DNA of 64,000 bases from a virus: positions 248,001 through 312,000 of the IMG/VR virus record IMGVR_UViG_3300028840_001395, one strand, 5' to 3'. Shown one piece after another: positions 39,208-48,280 of the stretch. Position 1 is the first letter of the stretch. Each line of letters begins with the position of its first letter. Position numbers and translations under genes: made by a program. The notes below the pieces were generated by a model, which saw only the letters and a list, made by a program, of their open reading frames with translations, did no database searches and was not told the DNA's origin.

Positions 39208-40347
39208 CTACCCTATCTCGGGAAGAAGTCGAGCCGCCCACCCCACCCGGCGGTCAGGCAATCGATCCACGGTGTTCACTTCCAGAATAATCCCGCTAGG
39301 ATAACCTGTGGGAAGCTCCTTAGCCAGATGGATAGCCAGAGCCTTTGCCGCCATGTCGATCAAGGAGAAGGACACCTGGGTCGAACCAGGCCCAGAAAGC
39401 TGGACTGTCCACTCATGGTGGGCCAGGATGTCCGGGGCAGCCCGCTTCTTGTCGTAGTCCCGCTCGGTGACGGAAATGCCCTTCTTCTCTAGCTCCTGGA
39501 CGACGATCTCCCGAACTGTCACCACCGCTGTCCGGCGTCCATGCGAGGTGGAGAGGAACTTCCAGGCATTCTCCCGCTTCTCCTTGTCCATCATCTTGAG
39601 CAGGGTGGCCCCTCGGACTCGGCTGACCTTGACGGGCTTCGGAAGCTCACGCCGTCTGTAGCTGGGATGGTCGGTCTCGGGCGACCCATGAAGGAGTGCT
39701 CCAATCGGAGCCCCCTCTGCGGCCTTGGCGACAGTTGTGGCGTGCTTCTTCACCAGGGACAAGTCCTCATCGCTGGCATTGATGGGTTCGAGAGCCGGAC
39801 GGCGTTCCTGACCTTCCTCGTCCCCTCCGGCTACGTCGGAGATGACCTTCCGGCGCTCGTCCTCATGGGCATCGATTTCCTCCCGCACCCTCTTGGAAGC
39901 GGTTTCCATCTGCTTGCCGATGAGGGCCGGGTTCCGGGCCTTGGTGTCCACAGGGACAGAGGGAGCCACACCCTCAGCCAGTGGCCCTGTCCGTAGCTCG
40001 GGCATGTCGCCGTCGAACTGGGCTCGCTCGATGAGGTAGGACTCGAAGAACGGGTTGAGCTGTGGGAGGCCGTTCGGCTTGAGTTGAACGAGCCACTCCG
40101 CACGGGGATCCTCGGCCAGATTCACGGCACACTCACCCGCAGCGGGGACCATCGTGGTGTGAGCCGCTTGGAGAAGCCGTTGCTCCAGTTCGGGGTCGTT
40201 CTTGATCACCTCGGCCATCTTGGTCAGCGCATCAAGTTCGGTGAGTTCACCAGCCTTGGCCCTGTCCAGAATCTCGCCTATCTTGGGGGACTCATTGACC
40301 ACCTTCCCCAGCAGAACCGAGAGTGCCTGATACGTCTGGTCGTCCAT
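39208..40347 (-). CDS. Protein of unknown function in replication-proximal operon
   Basis: 379 residues from ATG 40347 (TGATG overlap). The N-terminal 70 residues are helical with repeated Glu/Lys. The middle is charged. The C-terminal 130 residues are strand-helix-strand with RTAVVTVREIVVQELEKKG and YPSGIILEVNTVDRL. No motif recognised. Its place between Cys-rich proteins and the scaffold-like gene suggests a late or structural role. Confidence 0.5.
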   Translation of the reverse strand: MDDQTYQALSVLLGKVVNESPKIGEILDRAKAGELTELDALTKMAEVIKNDPELEQRLLQAAHTTMVPAAGECAVNLAEDPRAEWLVQLKPNGLPQLNPFFESYLIERAQFDGDMPELRTGPLAEGVAPSVPVDTKARNPALIGKQMETASKRVREEIDAHEDERRKVISDVAGGDEEGQERRPALEPINASDEDLSLVKKHATTVAKAAEGAPIGALLHGSPETDHPSYRRRELPKPVKVSRVRGATLLKMMDKEKRENAWKFLSTSHGRRTAVVTVREIVVQELEKKGISVTERDYDKKRAAPDILAHHEWTVQLSGPGSTQVSFSLIDMAAKALAIHLAKELPTGYPSGIILEVNTVDRLPDRRVGWAARLLPEIG

Positions 40348-41096
40348 CACTTCTTCCCCTTCGTAGGGGCCTCGCTCATCCTGATGGTTGCCCCAGGCTG
40401 CACCTTGCGCTCACGGGGCTTTGGCGTCCAGTCATCCTCGGATGGAGCCGGAGTCGAGGATGCCGGAGGCGGAGGCCCCCCGCCGACCATGAGGCCCTCT
40501 GCCGGGGCCGGGGTATTTCCCATCGGGTAGAGCTGAGGGGGTTCCGCTGGAGCGGGCGCTGGCTCGGGTTCGGGCTCCTCACAGTGAGCGTTCTCATCCC
40601 CCATGATCTTCTCGGTTTCCTCGATGAACTCCTGGGTGTCGGCCTCACGGGCGTCCGGCAGGGTGGGTTCCTTCTTGCCTTTGCTCCGGGCCAACTGGCG
40701 CACCGCATCGTCCACCCCGTCTGTGATGGACACCGCACTGCTCTCGACCTTGCCGTCCACGATGGGGACTTCGGGGACTTCCCAGTCTCCGCGCTTGTTG
40801 GCTATCTCCAGCTTCATCGCCTCGCGGAATCTGTCCGCGAAGTCCACCACATCGGCGTACTTGGGGAGCCGTCCATCAGCGAACTGGGGGTTGAAGAATC
40901 GTTCGGGCTGGGTCGCTACACGGGCACCGAACTTGTCCTCGACCCACTTGGCGTGGATGCAGTTGGAGTTGCGACACCGGAGACAGAACGTGTCCTGGAA
41001 CGCCTTGTAATCCCGATCAGCACCTGGAGCTGACAGGTCAGAGATGCACTCTTCAAGGAGATCAGTGCCGCCCACTGGGGGTTCCTCTCTTGACAT
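40347..41096 (-). CDS. Cys-cluster protein with Pro-rich tail
   Basis: 249 residues from ATG 41096. A compact Cys motif (FCLRCRNSNCIHAKW, about 37-51) likely holds a metal. The core continues with ERFFNPQFADGRLPKYADVV. From residue about 160 the sequence is acidic and then Pro/Gly-rich (EPEPEPAPAPAEPP and GGGPPPPASSTPAP). This Cys motif with an adjacent FFNPQFAD-like element recurs in uncharacterised phage proteins. Confidence 0.55.
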   Translation of the reverse strand: MSREEPPVGGTDLLEECISDLSAPGADRDYKAFQDTFCLRCRNSNCIHAKWVEDKFGARVATQPERFFNPQFADGRLPKYADVVDFADRFREAMKLEIANKRGDWEVPEVPIVDGKVESSAVSITDGVDDAVRQLARSKGKKEPTLPDAREADTQEFIEETEKIMGDENAHCEEPEPEPAPAPAEPPQLYPMGNTPAPAEGLMVGGGPPPPASSTPAPSEDDWTPKPRERKVQPGATIRMSEAPTKGKK

Positions 41097-41472
41097 CACC
41101 CTGGTGGATGGAACGATGCCCCGACCGGCCTCGGTGAGATATCATGTCCAGCGTCGGGATGTCGGTCGTGGGGATGACCCTCTTGTCGTCCAGCGAGATC
41201 ATGCTGGGGACTCCCTCCCTCGTCTCCAGCTTCCCGGCGTGCTCGCACTGGAGACACACCTCGGGGGTCATCTCCATCTGGCCGCAGACCCGCTTCCAGA
41301 CCTCATACTGCTGGAAGCCGGTCTGGCCCAGCACCTGACGCATCTGAACGTCATCGGGGTCGAGATTCTGGGCCTTCGCCTTCTCCGCCAGGGCTGCCGG
41401 GAAATCGCGCCAGTGGAAGCAGACGAGAACGATGCCCTCGCCCCTGTGTTCAGCTTTGATCGGTCTGAGCAT
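41062..41472 (-). CDS. Small phage protein with Cys pair
   Basis: 136 residues from ATG 41472. It reads LVCFHWRDFPAALAEKAKAQ then VWKRVCGQMEMTPEVCLQCE. The CLQCE pair could bind zinc with Cys upstream. It overlaps the next gene by 35 nt and the previous one by 23 nt. Function unknown. Confidence 0.5.
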   Translation of the reverse strand: MLRPIKAEHRGEGIVLVCFHWRDFPAALAEKAKAQNLDPDDVQMRQVLGQTGFQQYEVWKRVCGQMEMTPEVCLQCEHAGKLETREGVPSMISLDDKRVIPTTDIPTLDMISHRGRSGHRSIHQGDVKRGTPSGRH

Positions 41473-41908
41473 CGTCTATCTCCTTGATTCTGGCGCTCAC
41501 GTCATGCAGCCGCTGCACCAGCCGCTCCTTCTTGGCATTCAAGACCTTGACGACTTCCTTCTGGCCCTCGGCTTCCTTGAGCGCCATGTCGATCTCATAC
41601 ATCTCTGGAATGATACCGTCCAACTCGACCCGGAGCTTGGCCCGTCGAAGCATCTTGTCGGTGACCACCCCAGCATCGCACAGCTCCTCCACCACCATCT
41701 CGGTGATGAGCACCTTCCTCTCCAGACGATTATAGTCCCTCACCAACCGTTGCACCAGGTTGTTCCGCATGGGGCAGCGTTCGGCGTTACAGGGGTCTGC
41801 AGGGCAGTCAAGGGGATCCCCGGAGCAGTTTCCTGCCGTGTCGAGGTCTATTCCAACCGCACCTTCGAGGATGCGGAGGCGGCGCTCGATGTCCTCGTCA
41901 GAGTCCAC
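41450..41908 (-). CDS. Coiled-coil protein with N-terminal Cys cluster
   Basis: 152 residues. A Cys-rich stretch (CSGDPLDCPADPCNAERC, about 28-45) is followed by long helices with heptad-like Leu/Val (LVQRLVRDYNRLERKVLI and LVQRLHDVSARIKEI). It overlaps the polymerase gene by 11 nt. It might be a small accessory to replication proteins, but this is position-based inference only. Confidence 0.5.
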   Translation of the reverse strand: MDSDEDIERRLRILEGAVGIDLDTAGNCSGDPLDCPADPCNAERCPMRNNLVQRLVRDYNRLERKVLITEMVVEELCDAGVVTDKMLRRAKLRVELDGIIPEMYEIDMALKEAEGQKEVVKVLNAKKERLVQRLHDVSARIKEIDDAQTDQS

Positions 41909-44726
41909 GTTCCTGCGCCAGATAGTAGAACTGCTGGTGACTCACCAGAACCTCGTCCACCTTGGCTTCCCGCATCCACCCATCGAGAGAGACCCCATCC
42001 CGAGACTTGAGCCGGAGCTTCCGGGTGCCACCATTCCGACAGAGATGGATGACCTCTGCGAGCTTGATCACGGTGTCCATCACGAGCGGGGCCGAGAGCT
42101 TGTAAGTGAACTCATCACCGACCGGAACTTCGGGAGCCTGGGCTCCAATGGCCTGGGGCGTGGGAGGCGGCTCACTCCCCTCTGAGGGAGGGGAAGATGG
42201 AGGCGCGGGGGTCGGACCAGAGGGGGGGGAGCCCTGGCCCGAAACAACACCCCGCGCCTCCGGGAACAACTTGATCAACTCCTCGGGCCAGGAGGGAAGA
42301 GCGTCCCAGTCCTCGCCTTCGGGCAGGTCGTCGGGCTTGTAGTACTTCTTGTTGCCGACGAAGCGCACTTCCTTGAAGCGCATCGCGTTGAGATCCCACG
42401 GCACCGTCCAGTTGCGGCCCATCTCCACGTCGCAGGTGAACGGGATGGGCCAGTTCATCTTCATGATGAAGCTGTTGCTGGTCATCAGGGGCAGGATGAC
42501 CTCGATGGCCTCCGCGAGGATGTCGCCGTCGATCTCGAAGACCAGCTCGTCGTGCATGGTGGCTATCAACATGCACTTGTCCAACCAGCCCCGCTCCTTC
42601 ATCGCCTTGTACACCAGCACCATAGCGATCTTCATCATGTCAGCGCCCGTCCCCTGAATGGGGCCGTTGACGCTGTTCCGCTCGGCCTTCGACCGGAACC
42701 CGCCGTCCGCATGAGTGATGTCCGGCACCGGATACTTGCGGTTGAAGGCCGTCCGCACGAAGCCGTGCTGCCGACCGAAGTTGTGCTGGTATGCCCACCA
42801 GTTTCGCAGACCCCCGTAGGTACGGTCGAACTGCCGCTTGATGCGCCAGCCCTCCTGCTTGTCCACGCCCGTCGAGCGCGACACCGCCGACCCGCCACCA
42901 CCGTAGGACAGCGCGAAGTTGGTGCCCTTGGCGTTGCCTCGCAGCGCCTTCCAATCGACCTTCTCCTGGGCCTCGGCCCCGTACAGCTCGATGCCCGTCA
43001 ACGTGTGCAGGTCACCGATCTTGTCAGACCCGCAGTTGGGGCACCGGGGCGGGGGCGGCTCGGGCGTCGTCTTGCCGTCGCCCTTCGGGAACGTCCGGTC
43101 GCAGGAGGCACAGTGGAAGAACTCTGCCATCCACTTCGGCTCGCGGGACAGGTTGGTGATGAGTCGAAGCTCCTCACCCGCGTAGTCGATGGCGACAATG
43201 TAGGCGTTCTCCCGGCGAGGCGTGATGCACTCCCGCAGGCGGTTCATGCAGGCCGGGCGCTTGGGGTTATACGTCGAAGGGATGGACTGGAGGTTGACCT
43301 GCGGGAAGCCGATGAGCTTGCCACGGGCGGCGTCCTTGGCCGGAGTCGAGAAGCGCCCCGTGTCCGTCCCGTCCTGCCGGAAGTTGATTCGCATGGTGCT
43401 GTCACTGGGGTCAACGTCGAGAAGCATCGGGAACAGGTAGGACGACAGGGCCTTGTTCACCTCGCGGAATCGCTTGATCTTGCCCATGAAGGGGAACTTC
43501 TGTCCGGCCACCTCCACGATACGGTCAAGCTCGGCCTTCGAGGTCTGTACCTGCCCGGACTTCTCCGTCCGCTTGAGCCCAGGCACGCCCATCTCATCGA
43601 ACATCTTGCCAAGCTGCTGAGGCGCGTTCACGTCGTAGATTGCAGGCCACTTCTTCCCGTCCGTCTCGACCTGGGAGAGTGGGTCAGGATGGGTGGACTT
43701 CGCCTTGGCCTTGGCATCATCGATCTGTTGGGGCAAGAGGTAGTCGAAGTTGTCGCCCTCGAAAGCAGCCCTGAGCACCTTGTAGGCTCCGGGCATGATA
43801 TCTCGGCCCAGGATCTTCGATGCCTCGTCGTACACCTCCATGATGGACTCGAACCACTCGTCCTGGCCCAGCCGGACAAGCTCCTTCACCTTGTCCATGT
43901 CCACATGCAGGCGACACCGCTCCATCCAGCGAATCGCGGCGACAGCGGACTTCTCGATGACGTAGATTCCCTTCTGGGTCTTGCCGTCCGAGGCCGCGTC
44001 CAGCACCGAACCGAGGAAGTGGCCGTAGAGCAGGAAGGTGAAGATGCCGTCACCCCCGCCGTACCAGAGCACGGCCTGGTCGGTCGGGTCGAGCACAGAG
44101 AAGTCCCACGGCCCCTTGTGGTCTTCAGGGAACAGCTCCTTCAGTTCCACCTGGTCGAAACCAAGCTCCTTCTCGGTCAGGAACTTGAGTTGCTTGTTCC
44201 GGCGGCGCGAGTCCGCGAGATAGGCCAGGAGCATCGTGTCCTCCCAGCAACTCGCCCTGTCCCACTCAAGGAACGGCTCGCCACCGGGGAACTGGAGGAA
44301 CTCCTGGTCGAACTTGCCGTGGTGGAAGATGGCTCGGGTCTTGCCGTCGTCGGTGGCCTTCATCAGACGACGGAACTCGGCCTCGAAGACCGTCCACGGG
44401 ACGTTGCACTCCCGGAGCACCCGACTGCCGTCCGCCTTGATCTCGACGTGCCGGACAGGGACGTAGTAGCCCCTCACACCGTCCGGGGACAGGCAGACTC
44501 CAGCGATCTTGTCCTTGGTGTGGCCGTTGGGCTCGACCCGGTTGTCGAGGCCCGAGGTCTCCAGGTCGAGCGCATAGAGACCGGACTCGATACAGGCGTC
44601 GATACACTCTGCGATGTTCTCTTCTGTGACAAGGATGAACTCCTTGTCGTCCATCCATTCCCGCTTGCGGACTGTGGGGCTTTGAGCCTCATCGAGGAAG
44701 TCGAACAGATCAGCGCCATCACCCAT
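41898..44726 (-). CDS. Family A DNA polymerase
   Basis: 942 residues from ATG 44726, preferred over GTG 44735 because AGGAGG then lies 8 nt upstream. The 3'-5' exonuclease domain starts with YALDLETSGLD (D54, E56), with FHHGKFDQEFL and a Y-x-x-D-like third site (AYLADSRRR). Polymerase motif A is IDYAGEELRLI (D514). The O-helix has NAKGTNFALSYGGG (K600, Phe at the ddNTP-discriminating position), and motif C is IATMHDELVFEI. A zinc-ribbon-like insert (CASC...CPNC, about 539-565) sits between motif A and the DLHTLTG element. A Pro-rich linker and a 90-residue C-terminal extension follow. It is the phage replicative polymerase. Confidence 0.92.
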   Translation of the reverse strand: MGDGADLFDFLDEAQSPTVRKREWMDDKEFILVTEENIAECIDACIESGLYALDLETSGLDNRVEPNGHTKDKIAGVCLSPDGVRGYYVPVRHVEIKADGSRVLRECNVPWTVFEAEFRRLMKATDDGKTRAIFHHGKFDQEFLQFPGGEPFLEWDRASCWEDTMLLAYLADSRRRNKQLKFLTEKELGFDQVELKELFPEDHKGPWDFSVLDPTDQAVLWYGGGDGIFTFLLYGHFLGSVLDAASDGKTQKGIYVIEKSAVAAIRWMERCRLHVDMDKVKELVRLGQDEWFESIMEVYDEASKILGRDIMPGAYKVLRAAFEGDNFDYLLPQQIDDAKAKAKSTHPDPLSQVETDGKKWPAIYDVNAPQQLGKMFDEMGVPGLKRTEKSGQVQTSKAELDRIVEVAGQKFPFMGKIKRFREVNKALSSYLFPMLLDVDPSDSTMRINFRQDGTDTGRFSTPAKDAARGKLIGFPQVNLQSIPSTYNPKRPACMNRLRECITPRRENAYIVAIDYAGEELRLITNLSREPKWMAEFFHCASCDRTFPKGDGKTTPEPPPPRCPNCGSDKIGDLHTLTGIELYGAEAQEKVDWKALRGNAKGTNFALSYGGGGSAVSRSTGVDKQEGWRIKRQFDRTYGGLRNWWAYQHNFGRQHGFVRTAFNRKYPVPDITHADGGFRSKAERNSVNGPIQGTGADMMKIAMVLVYKAMKERGWLDKCMLIATMHDELVFEIDGDILAEAIEVILPLMTSNSFIMKMNWPIPFTCDVEMGRNWTVPWDLNAMRFKEVRFVGNKKYYKPDDLPEGEDWDALPSWPEELIKLFPEARGVVSGQGSPPSGPTPAPPSSPPSEGSEPPPTPQAIGAQAPEVPVGDEFTYKLSAPLVMDTVIKLAEVIHLCRNGGTRKLRLKSRDGVSLDGWMREAKVDEVLVSHQQFYYLAQERGL

Positions 44727-44755
44727 GCCATGCACCTCCTCTTATCTATACCCCC

Positions 44756-45199
44756 TCAGAGGGAGAACTCGGCCCCCTTTGAGATGACCACATAGCGGTC
44801 ATCTCGCCAGGCCAAAGCGACCAGGGCGGCAGCGGCCTGGGCTTCCTTGGAGGGCAGGTTGGGAGGCACGTAGCAGTCCGGCATTTTCTTGCAGGGGTGG
44901 CAGTCCTTCTCCACGAACATGATGCAGTCCTTGTGCTCTGCACACTTCCGGTAGGGGTCAGGCACCATCTTGAGCAGAGCATCCGGAGGAGGGCCAATGA
45001 CCCGGATGAGAGGGTCCGCATGACCGTGGGCCGCATGAGACAGAACCAGGCCGGACACGACCGGGAGGAGGTCACCCCAGACGGTGTCCCGAAGAGGGGC
45101 GAGGTGACCCCAGTATTCGTCGCCCAGTGGTAGCGGTCGAGCCAACAGCACCTCTCCCCAATGCTGGGTTGAGAGGGTGAAGCGAACCAGATCAATCAT
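44756..45199 (-). CDS. Phage protein with Cys cluster
   Basis: 147 residues from ATG 45199. The N-terminal half is neutral and Trp-containing (STQHWGEVLLARPLPLG). Residues 85-110 carry five Cys (KCAEHKDCIMFVEKDCHPCK) which may bind zinc. It overlaps the end of the primase-type gene by 8 nt. Unknown, probably replication-associated by position. Confidence 0.5.
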   Translation of the reverse strand: MIDLVRFTLSTQHWGEVLLARPLPLGDEYWGHLAPLRDTVWGDLLPVVSGLVLSHAAHGHADPLIRVIGPPPDALLKMVPDPYRKCAEHKDCIMFVEKDCHPCKKMPDCYVPPNLPSKEAQAAAALVALAWRDDRYVVISKGAEFSL

Positions 45200-45800
45200 G
45201 GTCGCCTCTCAGAGCTTCCATAATCCTGGTTTTGATACCCAGAATAGCGGCCCTGGCTCGTACCTCGGGGATAAGTTCCTGGCCCACCAGATACACCAGC
45301 TTGTCCAATCCCTCCCAGAAAGCCGTGACTTCCTCCATAGATAGGTCTCGATCTCCGGTCACCGCCTCCAAAAGTGTCGCCAGGATGATCTTGTCGTCCT
45401 CGAAGGTCTTGTCGGGGTCGAGATGCTCCCGAATCTGCTCCCCCTGTGACTTCTCACGAGGAGTGTAATCCCCGGCTTCCCAGGGCAGCGGAGCAAGGTT
45501 GTATTTCTCTTCCAACCACTGGATGGCCTCGATGAATCCGAGGCCCTTGATCTCGCGGACAGTCTCGATGGTGTCCCGCATCTTGTCGCAACCGAAGCAG
45601 TACCAGGTGTTGTCGGGATAGACACGGGCGGAGGGCTTGTTGTCCTGACCGTCGCCGTGAAGGTTGCAGGGGAACTGCTGCTCCCGGTCTCCGGCCTCTG
45701 GTCGAACAAGGTAGCCGAAGTCGAACAGGAGTTGGGTGACGCTCACGTCGGCCTTCACTCGGTCGGCTCGGCGTCGTGTGCGGGAGGGCGGAGCAGCCAT
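45192..45800 (-). CDS. CHC2 zinc-finger primase-like protein
   Basis: 202 residues. The zinc finger is classical for bacterial-type primases: FPCNLHGDGQDNKPSARVY then TWYCFGCDKMRD, giving C-x2-H...C-x2-C with a strand in between. The following helix (FIEAIQWLEEKYNL) is the usual end of that domain. No TOPRIM catalytic residues are present in this ORF, so it is only the DNA-binding zinc module, possibly a separate subunit that finds priming sites. A -10-like TAGGAT lies at 45806-45811. Confidence 0.75.
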   Translation of the reverse strand: MAAPPSRTRRRADRVKADVSVTQLLFDFGYLVRPEAGDREQQFPCNLHGDGQDNKPSARVYPDNTWYCFGCDKMRDTIETVREIKGLGFIEAIQWLEEKYNLAPLPWEAGDYTPREKSQGEQIREHLDPDKTFEDDKIILATLLEAVTGDRDLSMEEVTAFWEGLDKLVYLVGQELIPEVRARAAILGIKTRIMEALRGDHD

Positions 45801-45824
45801 GCCTCATCCTACCCCATTGTGGGG

Positions 45825-45853
45825 GCTTATTTACCCCCGCCGGGGAGTAGTCT
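45825..45853 (+). promoter_or_regulatory. Early-type promoter, copy 7
   Basis: GCTTAT (45825-45830), 17-nt spacer, TAGTCT (45848-45853). A GGAGGG ribosome site (45860-45865) follows closely, before ATG 45869. Confidence 0.75.
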
Positions 45854-45868
45854 GGGTGAGGAGGGTCA

Positions 45869-46228
45869 ATGGCTACGTTCAAGGTCCGGGTCACCCAGCC
45901 GAAGGAAACCGACTGGGTTGAGGTCGAAGGCGAAGACCTGGTGGCTGCAATCCAGCAGTATCACTTCGACCAGATCGGATTCAACTACCGGCACATCCCG
46001 ACCGTCACCCTCTGGGTCGAGGGCAAAGAGAGGCAGCACTTCACCGAGTTCGAGACCGAGGACGGTCAGAAGCTCATCAGCCGCATCTGCCAGACCGGCA
46101 TCTGGCGCAAGGGTGGTGTCCACGCACCCGGAAGGCCCCGGTCGCTGGCGGACGTGGAGCGCATCTTCGGGGTCGAGGAAGGCCACTTGCAAGGAGAATG
46201 GATCGGAGAAGAGGAGTATCAGAGATGA
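45869..46228 (+). CDS. Early-type protein of unknown function
   Basis: 119 residues, first gene of a three-gene plus-strand operon. It starts with an alternating strand-rich part (ATFKVRVTQPKETDWVEVEG) and continues with a mixed alpha/beta region. It is acidic overall (many Glu). No motif recognised. Strong promoter and ribosome site suggest early host-takeover function. Confidence 0.6.
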   Translation: MATFKVRVTQPKETDWVEVEGEDLVAAIQQYHFDQIGFNYRHIPTVTLWVEGKERQHFTEFETEDGQKLISRICQTGIWRKGGVHAPGRPRSLADVERIFGVEEGHLQGEWIGEEEYQR

Positions 46229-46506
46229 CCCAACTCATCGACCGTGACTCGGCCTACGACCGCGTGGAAGCCGATATCGCCAAGCTCGAACCGTCAAGCT
46301 GCCCGGACACCCGCATCACACGCACCCAGATGGACAACACCCTGGCGCTCAAGGAGGGCCTGGATATCAACCCCGACCGGGAGTTCACCTGGGGCTGGTG
46401 CGTGACCGTGGGCCGCTCCTACGAGGTCAAGCGGTTCTTCTACGGCAACACCATCCGGCAGGCCGTCGCACGGGCGCTCAAGGCCGTCGAGGAGGATGCA
46501 GCATGA
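46225..46506 (+). CDS. Small early-type protein
   Basis: 93 residues from ATG 46225, overlapping the previous stop (ATGA). The middle reads FTWGWCVTVGRSYEVKRFFY, then a helix. No known family. Co-transcribed with the neighbours at 45869 and 46503. Confidence 0.6.
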   Translation: MTQLIDRDSAYDRVEADIAKLEPSSCPDTRITRTQMDNTLALKEGLDINPDREFTWGWCVTVGRSYEVKRFFYGNTIRQAVARALKAVEEDAA

Positions 46507-47090
46507 GTCTGCTCAAGATGAACGCCGAAGAAGCCATCGCCACCCTGGTCGAGACAGCCCTGGAACGCGGCTCGGGCAAGGATGGGCGTGGGCTGCACAT
46601 CCGACTCGACTGCCGGATGTCCAACTACAACTGCTACCGCGAGGTCGGCACCGGCAAGCTGGTCGAGTGCGACTCCGGCGACGGCCCCTCGGAGGAAGTC
46701 CGCGAGCAGGTCGATGAGTGGCCCATCGAGGCGTCCCTCAACCTCCACATGCTGTTCTTCCGGCCCACCAACTACACCCAGGTGTACTCGTGCATCACCG
46801 ACTCCTGGGACATCCCCGACCCCGACGAGTGGGTACTCCAGAGCGACCACGACTCCTGCTGGCGCACGGACGGGATGCACGACATGCCCATCGTTGCCAT
46901 GAAGCTCCACAAGGCCGTGGCCCGCGAGGGCATCGACAATTTCCGCGACCTCAGTGAGCACTGCTGGCCCCACCCCACCCGCGTTACCATCGAGGTCAAG
47001 AAGGGGCCGGAACAGTTCGGGCCGAAGCGGTGGGAGGTCGTGAAGGTCGAGCGGGGCTGGCCGGACGGCACCGAGGCCCGCCCGATGTAG
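46503..47090 (+). CDS. Early-type protein of unknown function
   Basis: 195 residues from ATG 46503 (ATGA overlap). It has five Cys spread through the sequence, among them RLDCRMSNYNCYREVG and HDSCWRTDGMHD, and a helical/strand core rich in Asp, Trp and His. The C-terminus is basic (KKGPEQFGPKRWEVVK). No domain recognised; a metal-binding host inhibitor is imaginable but unsupported. Convergent with the lipoprotein gene, stops abutting. Confidence 0.6.
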   Translation: MSLLKMNAEEAIATLVETALERGSGKDGRGLHIRLDCRMSNYNCYREVGTGKLVECDSGDGPSEEVREQVDEWPIEASLNLHMLFFRPTNYTQVYSCITDSWDIPDPDEWVLQSDHDSCWRTDGMHDMPIVAMKLHKAVAREGIDNFRDLSEHCWPHPTRVTIEVKKGPEQFGPKRWEVVKVERGWPDGTEARPM

Positions 47091-47405
47091 TCACGGGTCT
47101 TGGTGATACCGGGGCTTGGCGCACTTCTTCTCTAGCTCCTCGCACTTCTCGATGGTCACGACACAGGAGGGGGCCAGGGCGAAGCCGTCCTTCTGCGTCT
47201 GGATGCAGAACTCCTCGCAGGTCGTCCCGTCCATCAAGGGCATCCCCTCCGGGCAGCCCAGCGCCCGAAGGTGGTCACAGGCAGCCCCGCACTGGTCAGT
47301 GTCATCCGGCTCGATGACGATGGGCGGAGGCTTGACCTGGCAGTGACTCCCCAAGAGGAGAGGCGACATCACCAGCAGGGCCAGCAGAATCTTGAATGCG
47401 CGCAT
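47091..47405 (-). CDS. Cys-rich lipoprotein
   Basis: 104 residues from ATG 47405. N-terminal signal: MRAFKILLALLVMSPLL then lipobox LGSHC. The mature part has eight further Cys (such as CGAACDHLRALGCPEG and TTCEEFCIQ), suggesting disulphides in an oxidising compartment. It overlaps the papain-like gene, which encodes a cysteine protease; a link (for example a superinfection-exclusion or lysis lipoprotein) is conjecture. Confidence 0.65.
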   Translation of the reverse strand: MRAFKILLALLVMSPLLLGSHCQVKPPPIVIEPDDTDQCGAACDHLRALGCPEGMPLMDGTTCEEFCIQTQKDGFALAPSCVVTIEKCEELEKKCAKPRYHQDP

Positions 47406-48238
47406 CACTCGGCTCCCTTGCTTCGCACGAACGGCTCCCAGCCGCCGACCATCACCCAGAAGTCGTGAACGTGGTCGTCACTGGCGATGTAGTCGGGGTC
47501 CATGAAGTAGAAGCCGTCATGGCCCCAGGACGACCCCCAGGAGTTCTCCCCGATGAACTGCCCGTCCTTCCAGCCCAGAATCACGGTGGCGTGCCAGCCC
47601 GTGATGTCCTTGGGGGGCCGGAGCGGCTCCTCGTGGCCCTTGATGAAGCCCCGGTAGGTGTTCCAGTTGCGGCCCACCGCTGCGCCGAACACCACCGGGC
47701 ACCCTGCAGCCAGAGCGAGGATGACGCTCTCCACCCGGTCGGCCCCGCGCGCCCGGATGGTATAGAAGGAGTCGATCTTGTGGACGAACGCCTTCCGCAT
47801 CGCCATCCACGATGGGGGCGTGTACACCTTGGCCAGGTCGAAGGGCCAGTCCTCCTCGGTGCAGACCCCGTAGCGCCGAAGGACATCACACGCCAGTCGG
47901 ATGAAGGTGCCGCCGTCGTCGTTGGTCTGGGGCGGGAACATCAGGTTGCGGGCCAGGTAGTAGACCGCCAGGCGCGACAGATCCACATGGGCGTTCGGGC
48001 CGTGCTTGAGAATGCGCTGGATCTCCAACGCCTTGACCGTAGCTTGGGCGACACAGGAGGACGAGTGCCGCTGGTTGTGCCGGGGCGACGTGAACGGTCG
48101 GAGGTCGATGTCCACATCCGTCACGATGCTCGCAGCCTTCATCTTGGGCCGGAGCTTGTCCTCGAAACCCCAGAAATCAGGGGAGTCTTCTTCGGGCAAG
48201 AAGCCGCTGCCACTGATCGGATAGTCGTTGTCAGCCAT
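47405..48238 (-). CDS. Papain-like (C1) cysteine peptidase
   Basis: 277 residues from ATG 48238; GGAGGG is 6 nt upstream, which favours it over the ATG two codons earlier. It shows the four papain landmarks in order: oxyanion Gln56 in RHNQRHSSSCVAQA, nucleophile Cys62, His216 in GWHATVILGWKDG and Asn232 in GENSWGSSWG. There is no signal peptide or propeptide. Phage C1 peptidases may cut head or tail proteins or host targets. Its neighbours (a lipoprotein and an arginine decarboxylase) do not define a pathway. Confidence 0.85.
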   Translation of the reverse strand: MADNDYPISGSGFLPEEDSPDFWGFEDKLRPKMKAASIVTDVDIDLRPFTSPRHNQRHSSSCVAQATVKALEIQRILKHGPNAHVDLSRLAVYYLARNLMFPPQTNDDGGTFIRLACDVLRRYGVCTEEDWPFDLAKVYTPPSWMAMRKAFVHKIDSFYTIRARGADRVESVILALAAGCPVVFGAAVGRNWNTYRGFIKGHEEPLRPPKDITGWHATVILGWKDGQFIGENSWGSSWGHDGFYFMDPDYIASDDHVHDFWVMVGGWEPFVRSKGAE

Positions 48239-48280
48239 CTTCATCCCTCCTCACAAGAACAGGAGGGAAAGGCTAACTAT

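Noticed and set aside
42552-44795. 747-codon plus-strand open frame
   Set aside because: Antisense to the DNA polymerase gene, which has all family A motifs.
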